Of a DNA stretch of 35,173 nt, positions 24,301 through 35,173 are shown piece by piece; within the stretch, counting starts at the first letter, position 1, and each line of letters begins with the position of its first letter. A program made the position numbers and the translations under genes. This stretch comes from Acidimicrobiaceae bacterium (GTDB taxonomy: Bacteria; Actinomycetota; Acidimicrobiia; Acidimicrobiales; RAAP-2): contig DAHVAJ010000115.1 of the NCBI GenBank assembly GCA_027314705.1, forward strand, positions 1 to 35,173. The letters run 5' to 3'. A model generated the notes under the pieces. That model was not told the DNA's origin and ran no database searches. It saw only the letters and a list, made by a program, of their open reading frames with translations.

Positions 24301-25904
24301 CAGTTCATGACCCCGTCCTGGAGGGGTCCGTCGGTGGCCTGGAGGACGTCGGCCGTGGCCAACGACCCCATGATCTGCTGCTCGTGGGTGATGAAGGGCC
24401 GGGTCATGAGGCCCGGATAGACGGTGTCGATGGTGTCGCCCCACCGCTGGGCGGCGAAGTTGTTGCCGGGGATGGCGAACACCCGCGTCCCCGGGTGGAC
24501 CTTGTCGAGGGCGGCGGCGGCCCGGCGCGTGTAGGCCGGGGGGACGGCCGGCTGGGTGAAGCCGTTGGCCACGATCTGCCCGCTCCACAGGGGCGTCGAG
24601 GCGGCGGCCACCGCGGCCACGGCGCCGGCCCCGACCACCAGGCCGACCACCCGCGTCCGGTTCCACACGGCGCTCACCCCGGCCCCGAGGAACACGGCGA
24701 GGCCGAGGATGACGAGCGGCGAGGCGCGGTCGGTCGACCGCATGGCCAGGCCGGCGGTGGTGTCGACCATGAAGGCCTTGAGGAGCGAGCCCACGCCGGT
24801 CGGGTGGGAGTAGGGGTTGGGCCCGACGGCGAGCACCATGCCGACCACGGTGACGAGGATGAAGTAGGTCCGGTACCTCCACCGGGCCAGGAAGGCGGCG
24901 GCCACGGCGAGCGCGGGGAGCAGGAAGCTCAGCACGATGAGGGCGATGTTCTGCGTGTACTGGACCGACGACTGGGTCCACGGTCCCACCCGGTCGGAGC
25001 CGTAGAAGTACCAGTAGCCGAGGCCGCGCAGGATCTCCGACGGCAGGGACGCGGCGCTGGTGGCCGGCACCGTCTCGGTGTACTTGAGGACGTTCACCCC
25101 GTAGGCGGCCTCCACCTGGAGGCCGATGGCCCACCACAGCGAGACGAGCACGGTGAGGCCGCCGACCTTCCAGGCCACGCCCCAGGCCTTGCGCCAGGTG
25201 GACTCCTTGGCCACCAGGACGGCGTAGGGGAGCCAGAGCGCCGGGGCGATGCCCACGTAGAGGATGGAGCTGGCGTTGATGCCGCTGACCAGGGCGACCA
25301 CCAGGGCGAAGAGCGCCGGGTACCGCCACCCGCCGCGGCGGAGGGCGAGGACCACGAAGGCGACCATCCAGGGAAGGCCCGACCACGACATGAGGATGAC
25401 CGAGATGCGCCCCGCGTACTGGAGCACGTACGGCGTGTACATGAAGGCCAGGGCGGCCACGTACCGGCCCGGCCCGTTGACGCCGAGGGTGCGGCAGAGG
25501 TAGAGGGTGCCGGCCCCGGCGGTGTAGAGGAGCAGGCCCATCCAGAGGCGCTGGGCCACCCACAGGTGCACGTGGAGCTCGGCCATGGCCCAGTAGTAGG
25601 GACCCATGGGGAGCAGGTAGCCGATGTTCTCGTGGGTGACCGTGCCCAGGCCGACGTGGGGGTCCCACAGGGAGGCGGCCTGGCGGACGTACCGGCCCGG
25701 GTCGAGGTAGAGGTAGGTCTTGGTGTCGTCGGTGACCACCCCGGGCTGGGCGGCCACCATGGGCACGAAGGCCACCACGGCCAGGGCCAGCTGCTCGGCC
25801 ACGGTGCGGAGCGGCACCCGGGCGACGCGGCGCCCGACCGGCGACGAGGGCGGGTGGTCGGGCCCGGTCGCGGGCGCGGCGGGGGAGGGTTCGGGGTCCG
25901 GCAC
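21330..25904 (-). CDS. aftD: AftD-like alpha-(1->3)-arabinofuranosyltransferase
   Basis: The protein has 1524 residues, slightly longer than mycobacterial AftD (about 1400). The first about 440 residues form a GT-C membrane domain with an early outer loop TDDTKTYLYLDPGRYVRQA holding the acidic pair expected at the active site. A large outer region follows. It contains at least two discoidin-like carbohydrate-binding modules, one at about 735-890 (DGNIKTAWL, IGQWWQVVLL) and one at about 970-1130 (LDHNSSTLWEPG, GQWLQYHF). Final helices and a Gly/Pro-rich tail end the protein. AftD adds arabinofuranose branches to arabinogalactan and lipoarabinomannan in mycobacteria. Which glycan it decorates here is unknown. 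GTG 25904 is chosen because a TACACT -10 lies 11 bases upstream. The gene is monocistronic and divergent from the methyltransferase gene. Confidence 0.85.
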   Translation of the reverse strand: MPDPEPSPAAPATGPDHPPSSPVGRRVARVPLRTVAEQLALAVVAFVPMVAAQPGVVTDDTKTYLYLDPGRYVRQAASLWDPHVGLGTVTHENIGYLLPMGPYYWAMAELHVHLWVAQRLWMGLLLYTAGAGTLYLCRTLGVNGPGRYVAALAFMYTPYVLQYAGRISVILMSWSGLPWMVAFVVLALRRGGWRYPALFALVVALVSGINASSILYVGIAPALWLPYAVLVAKESTWRKAWGVAWKVGGLTVLVSLWWAIGLQVEAAYGVNVLKYTETVPATSAASLPSEILRGLGYWYFYGSDRVGPWTQSSVQYTQNIALIVLSFLLPALAVAAAFLARWRYRTYFILVTVVGMVLAVGPNPYSHPTGVGSLLKAFMVDTTAGLAMRSTDRASPLVILGLAVFLGAGVSAVWNRTRVVGLVVGAGAVAAVAAASTPLWSGQIVANGFTQPAVPPAYTRRAAAALDKVHPGTRVFAIPGNNFAAQRWGDTIDTVYPGLMTRPFITHEQQIMGSLATADVLQATDGPLQDGVMNWNALGPMSSLLSAGDVLVQYDQAYERYDTPAPQQLAAQLATTPPGLSHPVSYGTPRPNVPLLPNVNEAALAVPANSGWPSPLVSYTVANPRPIVRAESTVDPLVVAGDASGVAAASSVGLLQGNPSILYAGTLDTHPALRQATLSHPAQLVVTDTNRKQGYRWNSLNENTGYTETAAQRPNTNDPSNAPLDLFPGAPPDAQTTAVLHGVSSVTASSYGSSITYLPEDQPAAALDGNIKTAWLTDSFANQIGQWWQVVLLRPRTEHSLVLVQPQTGLPDRYITRVRLTFDGGHPVTVALGPASRTPAGQVVAFPARTFTTLRLTVAGVHVTDPSAPIGSHSSVGFAEVGIAGINVNETIALPQDLLRAAGPASLFDRLTLVMTRLRSSGIPPRSDPETTLARQFWLPTARTFSLTGQARISPLVPDDEIDRLVGRPGANYTGTVAYSGGRLPGDLRVGAIATLDHNSSTLWEPGFGASQQTGQWLQYHFAQPVTFDHLDLQVVADGFHSVPTRITVTADSGSATVDLPPLADSPVAGSVVDVPLRFPTLSGRSVRITFDTVRLENTLDYYSQTPIALPLGIAEVGIPGVGAAPVPAQIPSSCRGDLLTVDGAPLWVTVTGSSQAALDRNPLTISLCGPDAGGLSLGPGTHTIRSTLGSTTGFDVDQLVLDSAPGGGALPLASPTTVRPPPVAPAPTVHVDHQTATSLRLTISGVDTSPGAAPFDLVLGESINSGWRATVVGGPGLGRPVLVDAFANGWRVDPAAVAGSTHGGTLTVDLVWTPQQRVDLALILSGLALVACVVLALWPVRRRRKGRHSARRRVQEESVTAPVAQATAGADRPTLVLPFGAEGTRAPVTVALLAGLVAGAVAAAIASPVAGAAVAGSTALVLLVPRLRILLGAAAVASVVVAGLYVAVHQSQVHLPDNGAWPGYFETAGRWAWGAIVFLGAEGVVEVVRRRGGRRRGGGGEDAPEDSPAGGRGPAPAPTAGPA

Positions 25905-25914
25905 GAGTGCTCGG

Positions 25915-25921
25915 TAGTGTA
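25915..25921. promoter_or_regulatory. shared bidirectional -10 element (TAGTGT / TACACT)
   Basis: The seven bases TAGTGTA read as TAGTGT on the + strand, within GGTAGTGT, and as TACACT on the - strand. Each fits TAnnnT. The - reading predicts a start about 4 nt before the aftD-like GTG; the + reading predicts a leader of about 114 nt for the methyltransferase gene. Both genes could use one melted region, and then not at the same instant. Confidence 0.45.
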
Positions 25922-26041
25922 AACAACCCCGGTCCCGGGGCGGCAGCACCGGGCCGGGCGAACCTCGCCGCCCGGCCACCGACGACAGGGCGGCGGGCAG
26001 CCGTGCAGGGCCCGCGGGGCGGGCCGGACAGGGAGGGACGA

Positions 26042-26875
26042 GTGGGCACCGCAGCCGAGGAGCACCCGGGCAGACGCCTCACCGGCGAACGGCCCATGGA
26101 AGGGGTCACCCCGGACTCGCTGCTCGCCCTGCACGCCGCCGGCTACCGGACGGTCCTCGAACGCCTGGGCGGCGGCACGGTACTCGACGTCGGGTGCGGC
26201 CAGGGATTCGAGTCGGCCCGCCTGCTGGCCGAGCACCGGGAGGTGGTCGGGGCCGACTACAGCCCCGAGGCGGTGACGACGGCCCGGCGGCGGTGGGGGC
26301 CCGGCGGCCTCCGGGTGGCCCAGATGGACGCCCTGGCCCTCGGCTTCGCCACCGGCTCGTTCGCCTGGGCGTGCTCGTCCCACCTCATCGAGCACTTCGA
26401 GGAGCCGGAGGGCCACGTCGGCGAGCTGGCCCGGGTGCTGGCGGCCGACGGCACCGCGTTCTTCCTCACGCCCAACGCTCCGGCCGACTTCGAGAACCCC
26501 TTCCACATCCACCTGTTCGAGCCGGACGAGCTGCGCACCCTGCTCGGCCGCCACTTCCACGACGTCCGCGTCCAGGGCCTCGACGCCGTGCCCCAGGTGA
26601 AGGCCGACTTCGCCGCCCGGCGTGAGAAGGCCCAGAAGGTGCTTCGCCTCGACGTCTTCGACCTGCGCCACCGCATCCCCCGCTCGTGGTACGTGGGCGC
26701 CTACACCCGGCTCCTCCCCGTCGCCTACCGGCTCATCGCCCGGGGTGACGCGGGCGGCGCCACCGGCATCACCGCCGACGACTTCTCCGTCACCGACGAG
26801 CTCGACCGCACCACCATGGTCCTGTTCGCCACGGCGGCCCGGCCGCGCCGCCCGGCCGGGGAGGCCCGGTGCTGA
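26042..26875 (+). CDS. class I SAM-dependent methyltransferase
   Basis: The protein has 277 residues. The SAM-binding motif I is TVLDVGCGQGFESARLL, followed by the acidic VVGADYSPEAV and, after the middle strand, FAWACSSHLIEHFEEPEGHV, as in the Methyltransf_11 group. The C-terminal part contains YTRLLPVAYRLI, an amphipathic segment. The substrate cannot be told; neighbours suggest a glycan or lipid acceptor. GTG 26042 is chosen because GGGAGGG (26031-26037) lies four bases upstream; ATG 26096 is possible and would also keep the fold. The last 7 bases overlap coaE, so the core coaE gene seems to be translated from this message. Confidence 0.85.
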   Translation: MGTAAEEHPGRRLTGERPMEGVTPDSLLALHAAGYRTVLERLGGGTVLDVGCGQGFESARLLAEHREVVGADYSPEAVTTARRRWGPGGLRVAQMDALALGFATGSFAWACSSHLIEHFEEPEGHVGELARVLAADGTAFFLTPNAPADFENPFHIHLFEPDELRTLLGRHFHDVRVQGLDAVPQVKADFAARREKAQKVLRLDVFDLRHRIPRSWYVGAYTRLLPVAYRLIARGDAGGATGITADDFSVTDELDRTTMVLFATAARPRRPAGEARC

Positions 26876-27540
26876 CGGTCGGCCTCACCGGCAACATCGG
26901 GGCCGGGAAGTCGACGGTGGCCGAGCTCCTCGTGGCCCACGGGGCGGCCCTGGTCGACGCCGACCGGGTGGCCCGCGCCGTCGTCGAGCCCGGCACCCCC
27001 GCCCACCGGGCCCTGGTCGAGCGGTTCGGCCGGGCCGTCCTCGACGCCGACGGGCGGATCGACCGGCCCGGCCTGGCCGCCGTGGCCTTCGGGGACGAGC
27101 AGGCCCTGGCCGACCTCAACGCCATCGTCCATCCGGCCGTCGGCGAGGCCATGGTCGCCGGCCGAGACCGGTACGCGGCCACCGACCGCGTGGTGGTCAT
27201 GGACGTCCCGCTGCTCAAGCCGGTCCACCGCGCCCTGCTCGACCTGGCCGCCGTCATCGTCGTGGACACGCCGCCGGAGCTGGCCCTGGAGCGGCTCACC
27301 ACCCACCGGGGCATGACCGAGGCCGACGCCCGGGCCCGCATGGCCGCCCAGCCGAGCCGGGCCGAGCGCCTCGAGGGGGCCGACCTCGTGGTCGACAACT
27401 CGGGGGACGCCGCCCACCTACAGGCCGAGGTCGACCGGGTCTGGGGGGAGCTGGACCGCCTGCGGCGGGACCGTGCCGGGGGCGGCGCCGGCGGGGCGGT
27501 GGCGGGGGAGCCGGCCTCGCCGACGGCACCGCCGGAGTGA
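26869..27540 (+). CDS. coaE: dephospho-CoA kinase
   Basis: The protein has 223 residues. The P-loop is GLTGNIGAGKST at the N-terminus, followed by LVDADRVARAVVEPG (the Asp that orients the ribose hydroxyl), VVVMDVPLLKP and the lid TTHRGMTEADARARMAAQ. The enzyme phosphorylates dephospho-CoA at the ribose 3' hydroxyl, the last step of CoA synthesis. The tail after about residue 200 is Gly/Ala-rich. GTG 26869 lies inside the methyltransferase gene (7-base overlap), so expression is probably coupled. In mycobacteria coaE directly follows rpsA; here a 20-kb block separates them. Confidence 0.94.
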   Translation: MLTVGLTGNIGAGKSTVAELLVAHGAALVDADRVARAVVEPGTPAHRALVERFGRAVLDADGRIDRPGLAAVAFGDEQALADLNAIVHPAVGEAMVAGRDRYAATDRVVVMDVPLLKPVHRALLDLAAVIVVDTPPELALERLTTHRGMTEADARARMAAQPSRAERLEGADLVVDNSGDAAHLQAEVDRVWGELDRLRRDRAGGGAGGAVAGEPASPTAPPE

Positions 27541-27578
27541 GCCCCCCGGGCTGCGGGCACCCCGCCGCCGGCACCGCC

Positions 27579-27584
27579 TAGGAT
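27579..27584 (+). promoter_or_regulatory. possible -10 element TAGGAT
   Basis: CCTAGGAT fits TAnnnT. It predicts a start near 27591 and a leader of about 60 nt before the GTG at 27652. An in-frame ATG at 27583 overlaps this hexamer and is therefore rejected as a start. Confidence 0.4.
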
Positions 27585-27651
27585 GTCGGCGACGGTTCCG
27601 TGCCACCGGGGGGTGTCACGGGTCGAACGTCCCAGCCGGGGGGAGCGTGCC

Positions 27652-29571
27652 GTGACCGATCAGCAGGAGCTTGCCCCCGTGGGGGACCGGGGCCCGGCCG
27701 CCGGTGACGGCCGGGGGGCGCCCCACCGGGACGCCGGTTCCCGTCCGACCCTCTTGGGCCGGGTCGGCATCGACACCCGTGCGCTCACCGTCGTCCTCGG
27801 GATCCTGTGGCTCGTCGACGCCGTCTTGGAACTGCAGCCCCGGATGTGGGGAACCCCGTTCGTCGACCAGATGATCCTGCCCATGGCCCACGGGCAGCCG
27901 GCCCCGCTGGCCTGGTCCATCGAGCAGATGGGCCGCTTCCTCCGCCCCGACGCCGGCGTGTGGAACTTCCTGTTCGCCTCGGTGCAGCTGGGGATCGGGG
28001 TGGGCCTGCTGGTCCGCCGGACGCTCCGGCCCGCCCTGGTCGTCATGTTCGCCTGGTGCCTCGGCGTGTGGTGGTTCGGCGAGGGCTTCGGCGGGATCCT
28101 CACCGGGGCGGCCACACCCCTCACCGGCGCGCCGGGGGCGGTGCTGCTCTACGCGCTGGTCGGCGCCCTCATCTGGCCGCGGGCCACCGCCCCCGACCGG
28201 CTCGCGGTGGACGAGGCGTCGGCCCCCCTGGCCCAGGGACGGCTCGGCGCCAGCGCCCCCCGGACCGCCTGGGCGGCCGTGTGGGCCGTCGGGGGCCTGC
28301 TCCTCGTCTTCCCGGCCAACCGGGGGACGTCCTCGGTGCACGCCGTGCTCCGTGCGGTCTCGGCGGGGCAGCCGGCGTGGTACGCGCACGTCCTCGGCAC
28401 CGTCGCCGGCTGGACGGGCGGGCACGGCGTGGCCCTGGCCTGGGTCCTGGCCCTGGCGTCCCTGGCCATCGGGTTCGGCCCGCTGGTGGCCCGGCGGGCC
28501 GGTCCGTTCGTGGTGGCCGGCATCGCCCTCCAGCTGGCCTACTGGGTGACCGGCCAGGCCGTCGGGAACGTCCTCACCGGCATGGGGACCGACGTGCAGA
28601 CGGCACCGCTGGTGGTCCTGTTGGGGATCGGGCTGCTCCCCGCCCGGGTCTCGGTGTCCGTCCCCGCCGGCGCCTTCGCCTGGTCCGGTGCGGGGACGCC
28701 CCAGCGGGTCGCGGCCCGCCCGCGCCGCGTGGTCGCGGCCGGCGGCCTCGCCCTGGTGGGTGCCGCCCTGCTGGTCAGCGCCACCTATCCCGCCGGGACC
28801 GCCGCCGACGCGGCGGGGGTGGCGCCGGCGCCGGCACCGGCCGGGAGCATGCCGGGCATGGCCATGACGGTCTCCTCGGGCGGAACGGCGAGGCCCGCCA
28901 CCGGGACCGGCCCGGCCTGGCACTACACCGGTCCGGGCCTGCCCGCGCCCGAGACCCGGTTGCTGACCGCCGTGTTCGCCGCCACCGAACGGGGCCACGC
29001 CATGCAGACGGCCCACTGCACGGCCGCGCCGACCGTGGCCCAGGAGCAGGCCGCCTTCCGGCTGGTCCAGGAGACCAGCGCGGCCGTGGCCCGCTACCGG
29101 GACCTGAGCACGGCCGTCGCCGACGGGTACGTCCCCGTGACCGACACGGCCTATCCGGTGATCCACTACGTGAAGCCGGCCTACCTGCAGCAGCAGTACG
29201 TGCTCGATCCCCTGCACGTGCAGTCGCTGGTCTACGCCATCACGCCCAACGGTCCGGTGCTGGCCGCGGCCATGTTCCTCATGCCCCGGGTGGGCGAGCC
29301 GGGCCCGATGCCGGGCGGCTGCCTCACCCAGTGGCACGCCCACACCAACCTGTGCGTCTCCGACCAGACGGGACAGATCTCCGGGTTCACACCGTGCTCC
29401 CCGGGGATGCACCCGCTGGTGACCCAGGAGATGCTCCACGTGTGGCAGCTCCCCGTGCCCGGCGGCCCGCTGGCCATGGACCCGAGCGACCTGCAGGTGG
29501 TGGAGGCGGCGATGATGGCCCAGCAGCAGGGCCTGGCCCCGCTCGGGGCCCCCGGGGCCCCCGGGGCCTAG
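27652..29571 (+). CDS. polytopic membrane protein with an unrecognised His/Cys-rich outer domain
   Basis: The protein has 639 residues. After a polar N-terminus of about 35 residues there are about eight hydrophobic helices up to about residue 385 (for example [37 protein letters not shown]). An Ala/Pro linker with [12 protein letters not shown] (about 399-410) follows, then a soluble domain of about 200 residues, probably outside the cell. This domain has four Cys (456, 557, 568, 582) and a dense metal-like pattern: C557-x4-H562-x-H564-x3-C568-x13-C582-x4-H587, plus [18 protein letters not shown] and [10 protein letters not shown] recognise no named family. Metal binding (copper is suggested by the Met/His content) or disulfide bonding are both possible. 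GTG 27652 has a GGGGGGAG site upstream. The gene lies between coaE and uvrB with no operon partner. Confidence 0.72.
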   Translation: MTDQQELAPVGDRGPAAGDGRGAPHRDAGSRPTLLGRVGIDTRALTVVLGILWLVDAVLELQPRMWGTPFVDQMILPMAHGQPAPLAWSIEQMGRFLRPDAGVWNFLFASVQLGIGVGLLVRRTLRPALVVMFAWCLGVWWFGEGFGGILTGAATPLTGAPGAVLLYALVGALIWPRATAPDRLAVDEASAPLAQGRLGASAPRTAWAAVWAVGGLLLVFPANRGTSSVHAVLRAVSAGQPAWYAHVLGTVAGWTGGHGVALAWVLALASLAIGFGPLVARRAGPFVVAGIALQLAYWVTGQAVGNVLTGMGTDVQTAPLVVLLGIGLLPARVSVSVPAGAFAWSGAGTPQRVAARPRRVVAAGGLALVGAALLVSATYPAGTAADAAGVAPAPAPAGSMPGMAMTVSSGGTARPATGTGPAWHYTGPGLPAPETRLLTAVFAATERGHAMQTAHCTAAPTVAQEQAAFRLVQETSAAVARYRDLSTAVADGYVPVTDTAYPVIHYVKPAYLQQQYVLDPLHVQSLVYAITPNGPVLAAAMFLMPRVGEPGPMPGGCLTQWHAHTNLCVSDQTGQISGFTPCSPGMHPLVTQEMLHVWQLPVPGGPLAMDPSDLQVVEAAMMAQQQGLAPLGAPGAPGA

Positions 29572-29613
29572 CGCCGCCGCCCCGGCGCCGGCAGGGGTGT
29601 CGCACCCGGCCGG

Positions 29614-29619
29614 TACCAT
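29614..29619 (+). promoter_or_regulatory. -10 element TACCAT, leaderless start of uvrB
   Basis: CCGGTACCAT ends 7 bases before the GTG at 29627, so transcription should begin at the start codon. No LexA-type GAAC-N4-GTTC box is visible in the 55-base gap upstream. Confidence 0.6.
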
Positions 29620-29626
29620 CGCGGCC

Positions 29627-31741
29627 GTGCCCCCCTTCGAGGTCGTCTCGCCGTTCGCACCCGCCGGCGACCAGCCCCAGGCCATCGCCGGCCTGGTCGA
29701 GGGGATCCGGCGGGGCGACCGTTACCAGACCCTGCTCGGCATCACCGGCTCGGGCAAGACGGCCACCATCGCCTGGACCATCGAGGCCGTCCAGCGGCCG
29801 ACGCTCATCATCGAGCCGAACAAGTCGCTCGCCGCCCAGCTCGCCGCCGAGCTGAAGGAGTTCTTCCCCCGCAACCGGGTCGAGTACTTCGTCTCCTACT
29901 ACGACTACTACCAGCCTGAGGCGTACGTGCCCTCGTCGGACACGTACATCGAGAAGGACTCGTCCATCAACGACGAGATCGACCGGCTCCGGCACGCCAC
30001 CACCTCGTCGCTCCTCCTCCGCCCCGACACCATCGTGGTGGCCTCGGTCTCGTGCATCTACGGCCTCGGGTCACCGGACGAGTACCGCGACCGCATCGTC
30101 GCCCTCCGGCCCGGGGACGTCCACGACCAGCGCGACCTGCTCCGGCGGCTGGTGGAGCTGCAGTACTCGCGCAACGACCTCTCCCTCGAGCGCGGCCAGT
30201 TCCGGGCCCACGGCGACACCGTCGAGATCCACCCCGCCTACGAGTCCCAGGCCGTGCGCATCGAGTTCTTCGGCGACGCGGTCGAGCGCATCCGCCCCTT
30301 CGACGTCCTGACCGGGGAGCTCGGCGACGACCTCGAGGACCTCGTCGTCTTCGCCAACACCCACTACGGGGCGGGCGAGGAGAAGCTCCGCCGGGCCGTC
30401 CTCGGCATCGAGACGGAGCTCCGGCAGCGACTGGCCGAGCTCGAGGCCCAGGGCAAGCTGCTCGAGGCCCAGCGGTTGCGCATGCGCACCGAGTACGACC
30501 TCGAGATGCTGGCCGAGACGGGGGTGTGCAGCGGCATCGAGAACTACAGCCGCCACCTCGACGGTCGTGCCCCGGGCGAGGCGCCCTTCACCCTCCTCGA
30601 CTTCTTCCCCGAGGACTTCCTCGTCGTGCTGGACGAGTCCCACGTGGCCGTCCCCCAGCTCCGGGGCCAGTACGCGGGCGACCGTTCCCGCAAGGAGACC
30701 CTGGTCGACCACGGGTTCCGCCTGCCGTCCGCCCTCGACAACCGCCCGCTGCGCTTCGAGGAGTTCGTCGAGCGGACGGGCCAGACCGTCCTGCTCTCGG
30801 CCACCCCCGGCCCCTGGGAGCTCGAGCACAGCGCCAACGTGGTCGAGCAGGTCGTCCGGCCGACCGGCCTCCTCGACCCCGAGGTCGACGTCCGCCCCAC
30901 CACGGGCCAGATCGACGACCTGCGCGAGCGGATCGACACCACGGTGGCCGCCGGCTACCGGGTGCTCGTGACCACCCTGACCAAGAAGATGGCCGAAGAC
31001 CTCACCGACTACCTCGCCGACCAGGGGGTGCGGGTCCAGTACCTGCACTCCGACGTCGACACCATGGCCCGGGTCGAGCTCCTCCGCGAACTGCGGCTCG
31101 GCACCTTCGACGTGCTGGTGGGCATCAACCTGCTCCGGGAGGGCCTCGACCTGCCGGAAGTGGCCCTGGTGGCCATCCTCGACGCCGACAAGGAGGGCTT
31201 CCTGCGATCGGCGTCCTCCCTCATCCAGACCATGGGCCGGGCCGCCCGTAATGTCGACGGCCGGGTGGTCATGTACGCCGACACCCTCACCGACTCGATG
31301 CGGACGGCCATCGGGGAGACCCAGCGCCGCCGGGCCCGCCAGATCGTCCACAACCAGGCCCACGGCATCGACCCCCGATCGATCACCAAGTCGGTCGTCG
31401 ACATCCTCGAGCGGGTGCGCGGCGAGGTCGCTCCGGGGGGGCCGGCCGGTGCCCGGGGCCGGGGGCGGGGCCAGGCCGGCGCCCGGGCCGGAGCGGATCC
31501 GCGGGCGGTGGCGGCCGAGCTGGCCCGCTCCTTCGGGCCCGACGCCGACGAGGTCTCCTCCCTCATCCACCGGCTCGACGCCGAGATGGCCGCGGCCGCC
31601 GAGGACCTGCGGTTCGAGGAGGCGGCCCTGCTCCGGGACGAGATCGCCGAGCTCCGCACCCTGCTCACCCGCGACCCGGTGGACGGCACCCTGGTGGCGG
31701 CCGGCGCCCCCGACACGACCGGAGCGGCGGCCGCCCCGTGA
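29627..31741 (+). CDS. uvrB: excinuclease ABC subunit B
   Basis: The protein has 704 residues. Walker A is GITGSGKTA (about residue 38), followed by the beta-hairpin region [19 protein letters not shown] that grips damaged DNA, the helicase motif [13 protein letters not shown] (about 333-345), [24 protein letters not shown] and [10 protein letters not shown] Gly/Arg-rich linker leads to the UVR domain at the C-terminus ([20 protein letters not shown]), which binds UvrC. UvrB verifies lesions handed over by UvrA in nucleotide excision repair. GTG 29627 is chosen because the protein then starts [19 protein letters not shown], as in the family, and because the -10 lies 7 bases upstream; an in-frame start at 29597 precedes the promoter. 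uvrA follows with its own promoter. Confidence 0.97.
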   Translation: MPPFEVVSPFAPAGDQPQAIAGLVEGIRRGDRYQTLLGITGSGKTATIAWTIEAVQRPTLIIEPNKSLAAQLAAELKEFFPRNRVEYFVSYYDYYQPEAYVPSSDTYIEKDSSINDEIDRLRHATTSSLLLRPDTIVVASVSCIYGLGSPDEYRDRIVALRPGDVHDQRDLLRRLVELQYSRNDLSLERGQFRAHGDTVEIHPAYESQAVRIEFFGDAVERIRPFDVLTGELGDDLEDLVVFANTHYGAGEEKLRRAVLGIETELRQRLAELEAQGKLLEAQRLRMRTEYDLEMLAETGVCSGIENYSRHLDGRAPGEAPFTLLDFFPEDFLVVLDESHVAVPQLRGQYAGDRSRKETLVDHGFRLPSALDNRPLRFEEFVERTGQTVLLSATPGPWELEHSANVVEQVVRPTGLLDPEVDVRPTTGQIDDLRERIDTTVAAGYRVLVTTLTKKMAEDLTDYLADQGVRVQYLHSDVDTMARVELLRELRLGTFDVLVGINLLREGLDLPEVALVAILDADKEGFLRSASSLIQTMGRAARNVDGRVVMYADTLTDSMRTAIGETQRRRARQIVHNQAHGIDPRSITKSVVDILERVRGEVAPGGPAGARGRGRGQAGARAGADPRAVAAELARSFGPDADEVSSLIHRLDAEMAAAAEDLRFEEAALLRDEIAELRTLLTRDPVDGTLVAAGAPDTTGAAAAP

Positions 31742-31779
31742 CCCCCGGTCGCCCCGGCGGGGCCCGGGGCGGCCACCGG

Positions 31780-31785
31780 TATCCT
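31780..31785 (+). promoter_or_regulatory. -10 element TATCCT, leaderless start of uvrA
   Basis: CCGGTATCCT ends 7 bases before the ATG at 31793, the same geometry as at uvrB and at 13667. The 51-base gap after uvrB shows no -35 and no LexA-type box. Confidence 0.6.
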
Positions 31786-31792
31786 CACCGCC

Positions 31793-34966
<3,174 letters not shown>

Positions 34967-34990
34967 CCCGACCCGATCCGGACCCCGGGC

Positions 34991-35173
34991 TCAGGTCGTG
35001 GCCAGCATCCGCTCCAGCGCCACCCTGGCCCACGCGGCTGTCTCGGGGTCGACGGTGATGCGGTTGCGCACCTCGCCCTCGACCAGCCCCTCGAGCACCC
35101 AGGCCAGGTGGGGGGCGTCGATGCGGAACATGGTCGAGCACGGGCAGACCAGCGGGTCGAGGGAGACCACCGT
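34991..35173 (-). CDS. nadA: quinolinate synthase, C-terminal end only (window edge)
   Basis: Sixty codons are present, open to the window edge and ending in TGA at 34993-34991. The sequence LVCPCSTMFRIDAPHLAWVL holds the conserved C-terminal cysteine that ligates the [4Fe-4S] cluster of NadA, followed by NRITVDPETAAWARVALERML, typical of the actinobacterial enzyme's end. NadA condenses iminoaspartate and dihydroxyacetone phosphate to quinolinate in NAD synthesis. The N-terminal four fifths lie outside the window. The gene converges on uvrA, with the two stop codons within a CCTGA/TCAGG inverted repeat that might form a shared hairpin. Confidence 0.85.
   Translation of the reverse strand, partial: TVVSLDPLVCPCSTMFRIDAPHLAWVLEGLVEGEVRNRITVDPETAAWARVALERMLATT

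Noticed and set aside
19885-26109. 2074-residue minus-strand open frame overlapping the aftD-like gene in another frame
   Set aside because: The aftD-like frame has helices, catalytic acidic pair and binding modules; the alternative is Pro/Arg/Gly-rich noise.
27583-27651. Upstream ATG start for the His/Cys-domain membrane protein
   Set aside because: It overlaps the predicted -10 TAGGAT and lacks a ribosome site, whereas GTG 27652 has one.
29544-29571. GGGGCCCCC-rich inverted repeats at the end of the membrane protein gene as a terminator
   Set aside because: They are coding repeats for a Gly-Ala-Pro tail and have no T tract; hairpin formation is likely in any DNA of this composition.

Overview
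The window comes from a very GC-rich actinobacterium. GTG starts are common, the core order resembles the mycobacterial pdtaR-polA-rpsA-coaE-uvrB-uvrA block, and the -10 elements are of the TAnnnT type, often GGTAnnnT, with no recognisable -35. The lack of other mycobacterial hallmarks, together with the gene mix, suggests a deep-branching actinomycete such as Acidimicrobiia. That placement is an inference.

Layout. (1) Positions 1-6481 are core genes on the + strand: the end of menC (menaquinone synthesis), a small coiled-coil protein, a PdtaR-type ANTAR response regulator, DNA polymerase I and ribosomal protein S1. (2) Positions 6482-7611 are a visibly less GC-rich islet with a small ParB/sulfiredoxin-fold protein and a convergent small membrane protein. 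(3) Positions 7612-13468 are a five-gene peptide-type ABC importer operon on the - strand, transcribed from a Tat/lipoprotein binding protein through two permeases to two ATPases. (4) Positions 13667-26875 are a cell-envelope glycan cluster: two polyprenyl-sugar (GT-C) transferases, a UDP-galactopyranose-mutase-like flavoprotein, a Wzx/MATE-like flippase, a GT4 transferase, a 1524-residue AftD-like arabinofuranosyltransferase on the - strand and a SAM methyltransferase. (5) Positions 26869-35173 return to core genes: coaE, a membrane protein with an unrecognised His/Cys-rich outer domain, uvrB, uvrA and the end of nadA on the - strand.

How the genes work together. The core genes serve DNA replication and repair, translation, and CoA and quinone synthesis. 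The glycan cluster could form a pathway in which lipid-linked sugars are built by cytoplasmic transferases, flipped by the Wzx-like protein and extended outside by the GT-C enzymes, including the AftD homologue. The ABC importer takes up peptides or similar small molecules. It is separated from the glycan cluster by a divergent promoter region and need not share its function.

The signals I find most worth a second look are: three helically phased 22-bp repeats upstream of the pdtaR operon; an SD/anti-SD hairpin in the rpsA leader; identically spaced leaderless promoters at uvrB, uvrA and a glycosyltransferase; a 16-codon leaderless upstream ORF coupled by GTGA to the GT4 gene; a shared -10 element read in both directions between aftD-like and the methyltransferase; and the His/Cys-rich membrane protein. 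I saw no tRNA, rRNA, CRISPR array, insertion sequence or transposase. No gene-free stretch exceeds 300 bases; the longest is 16558-16835.
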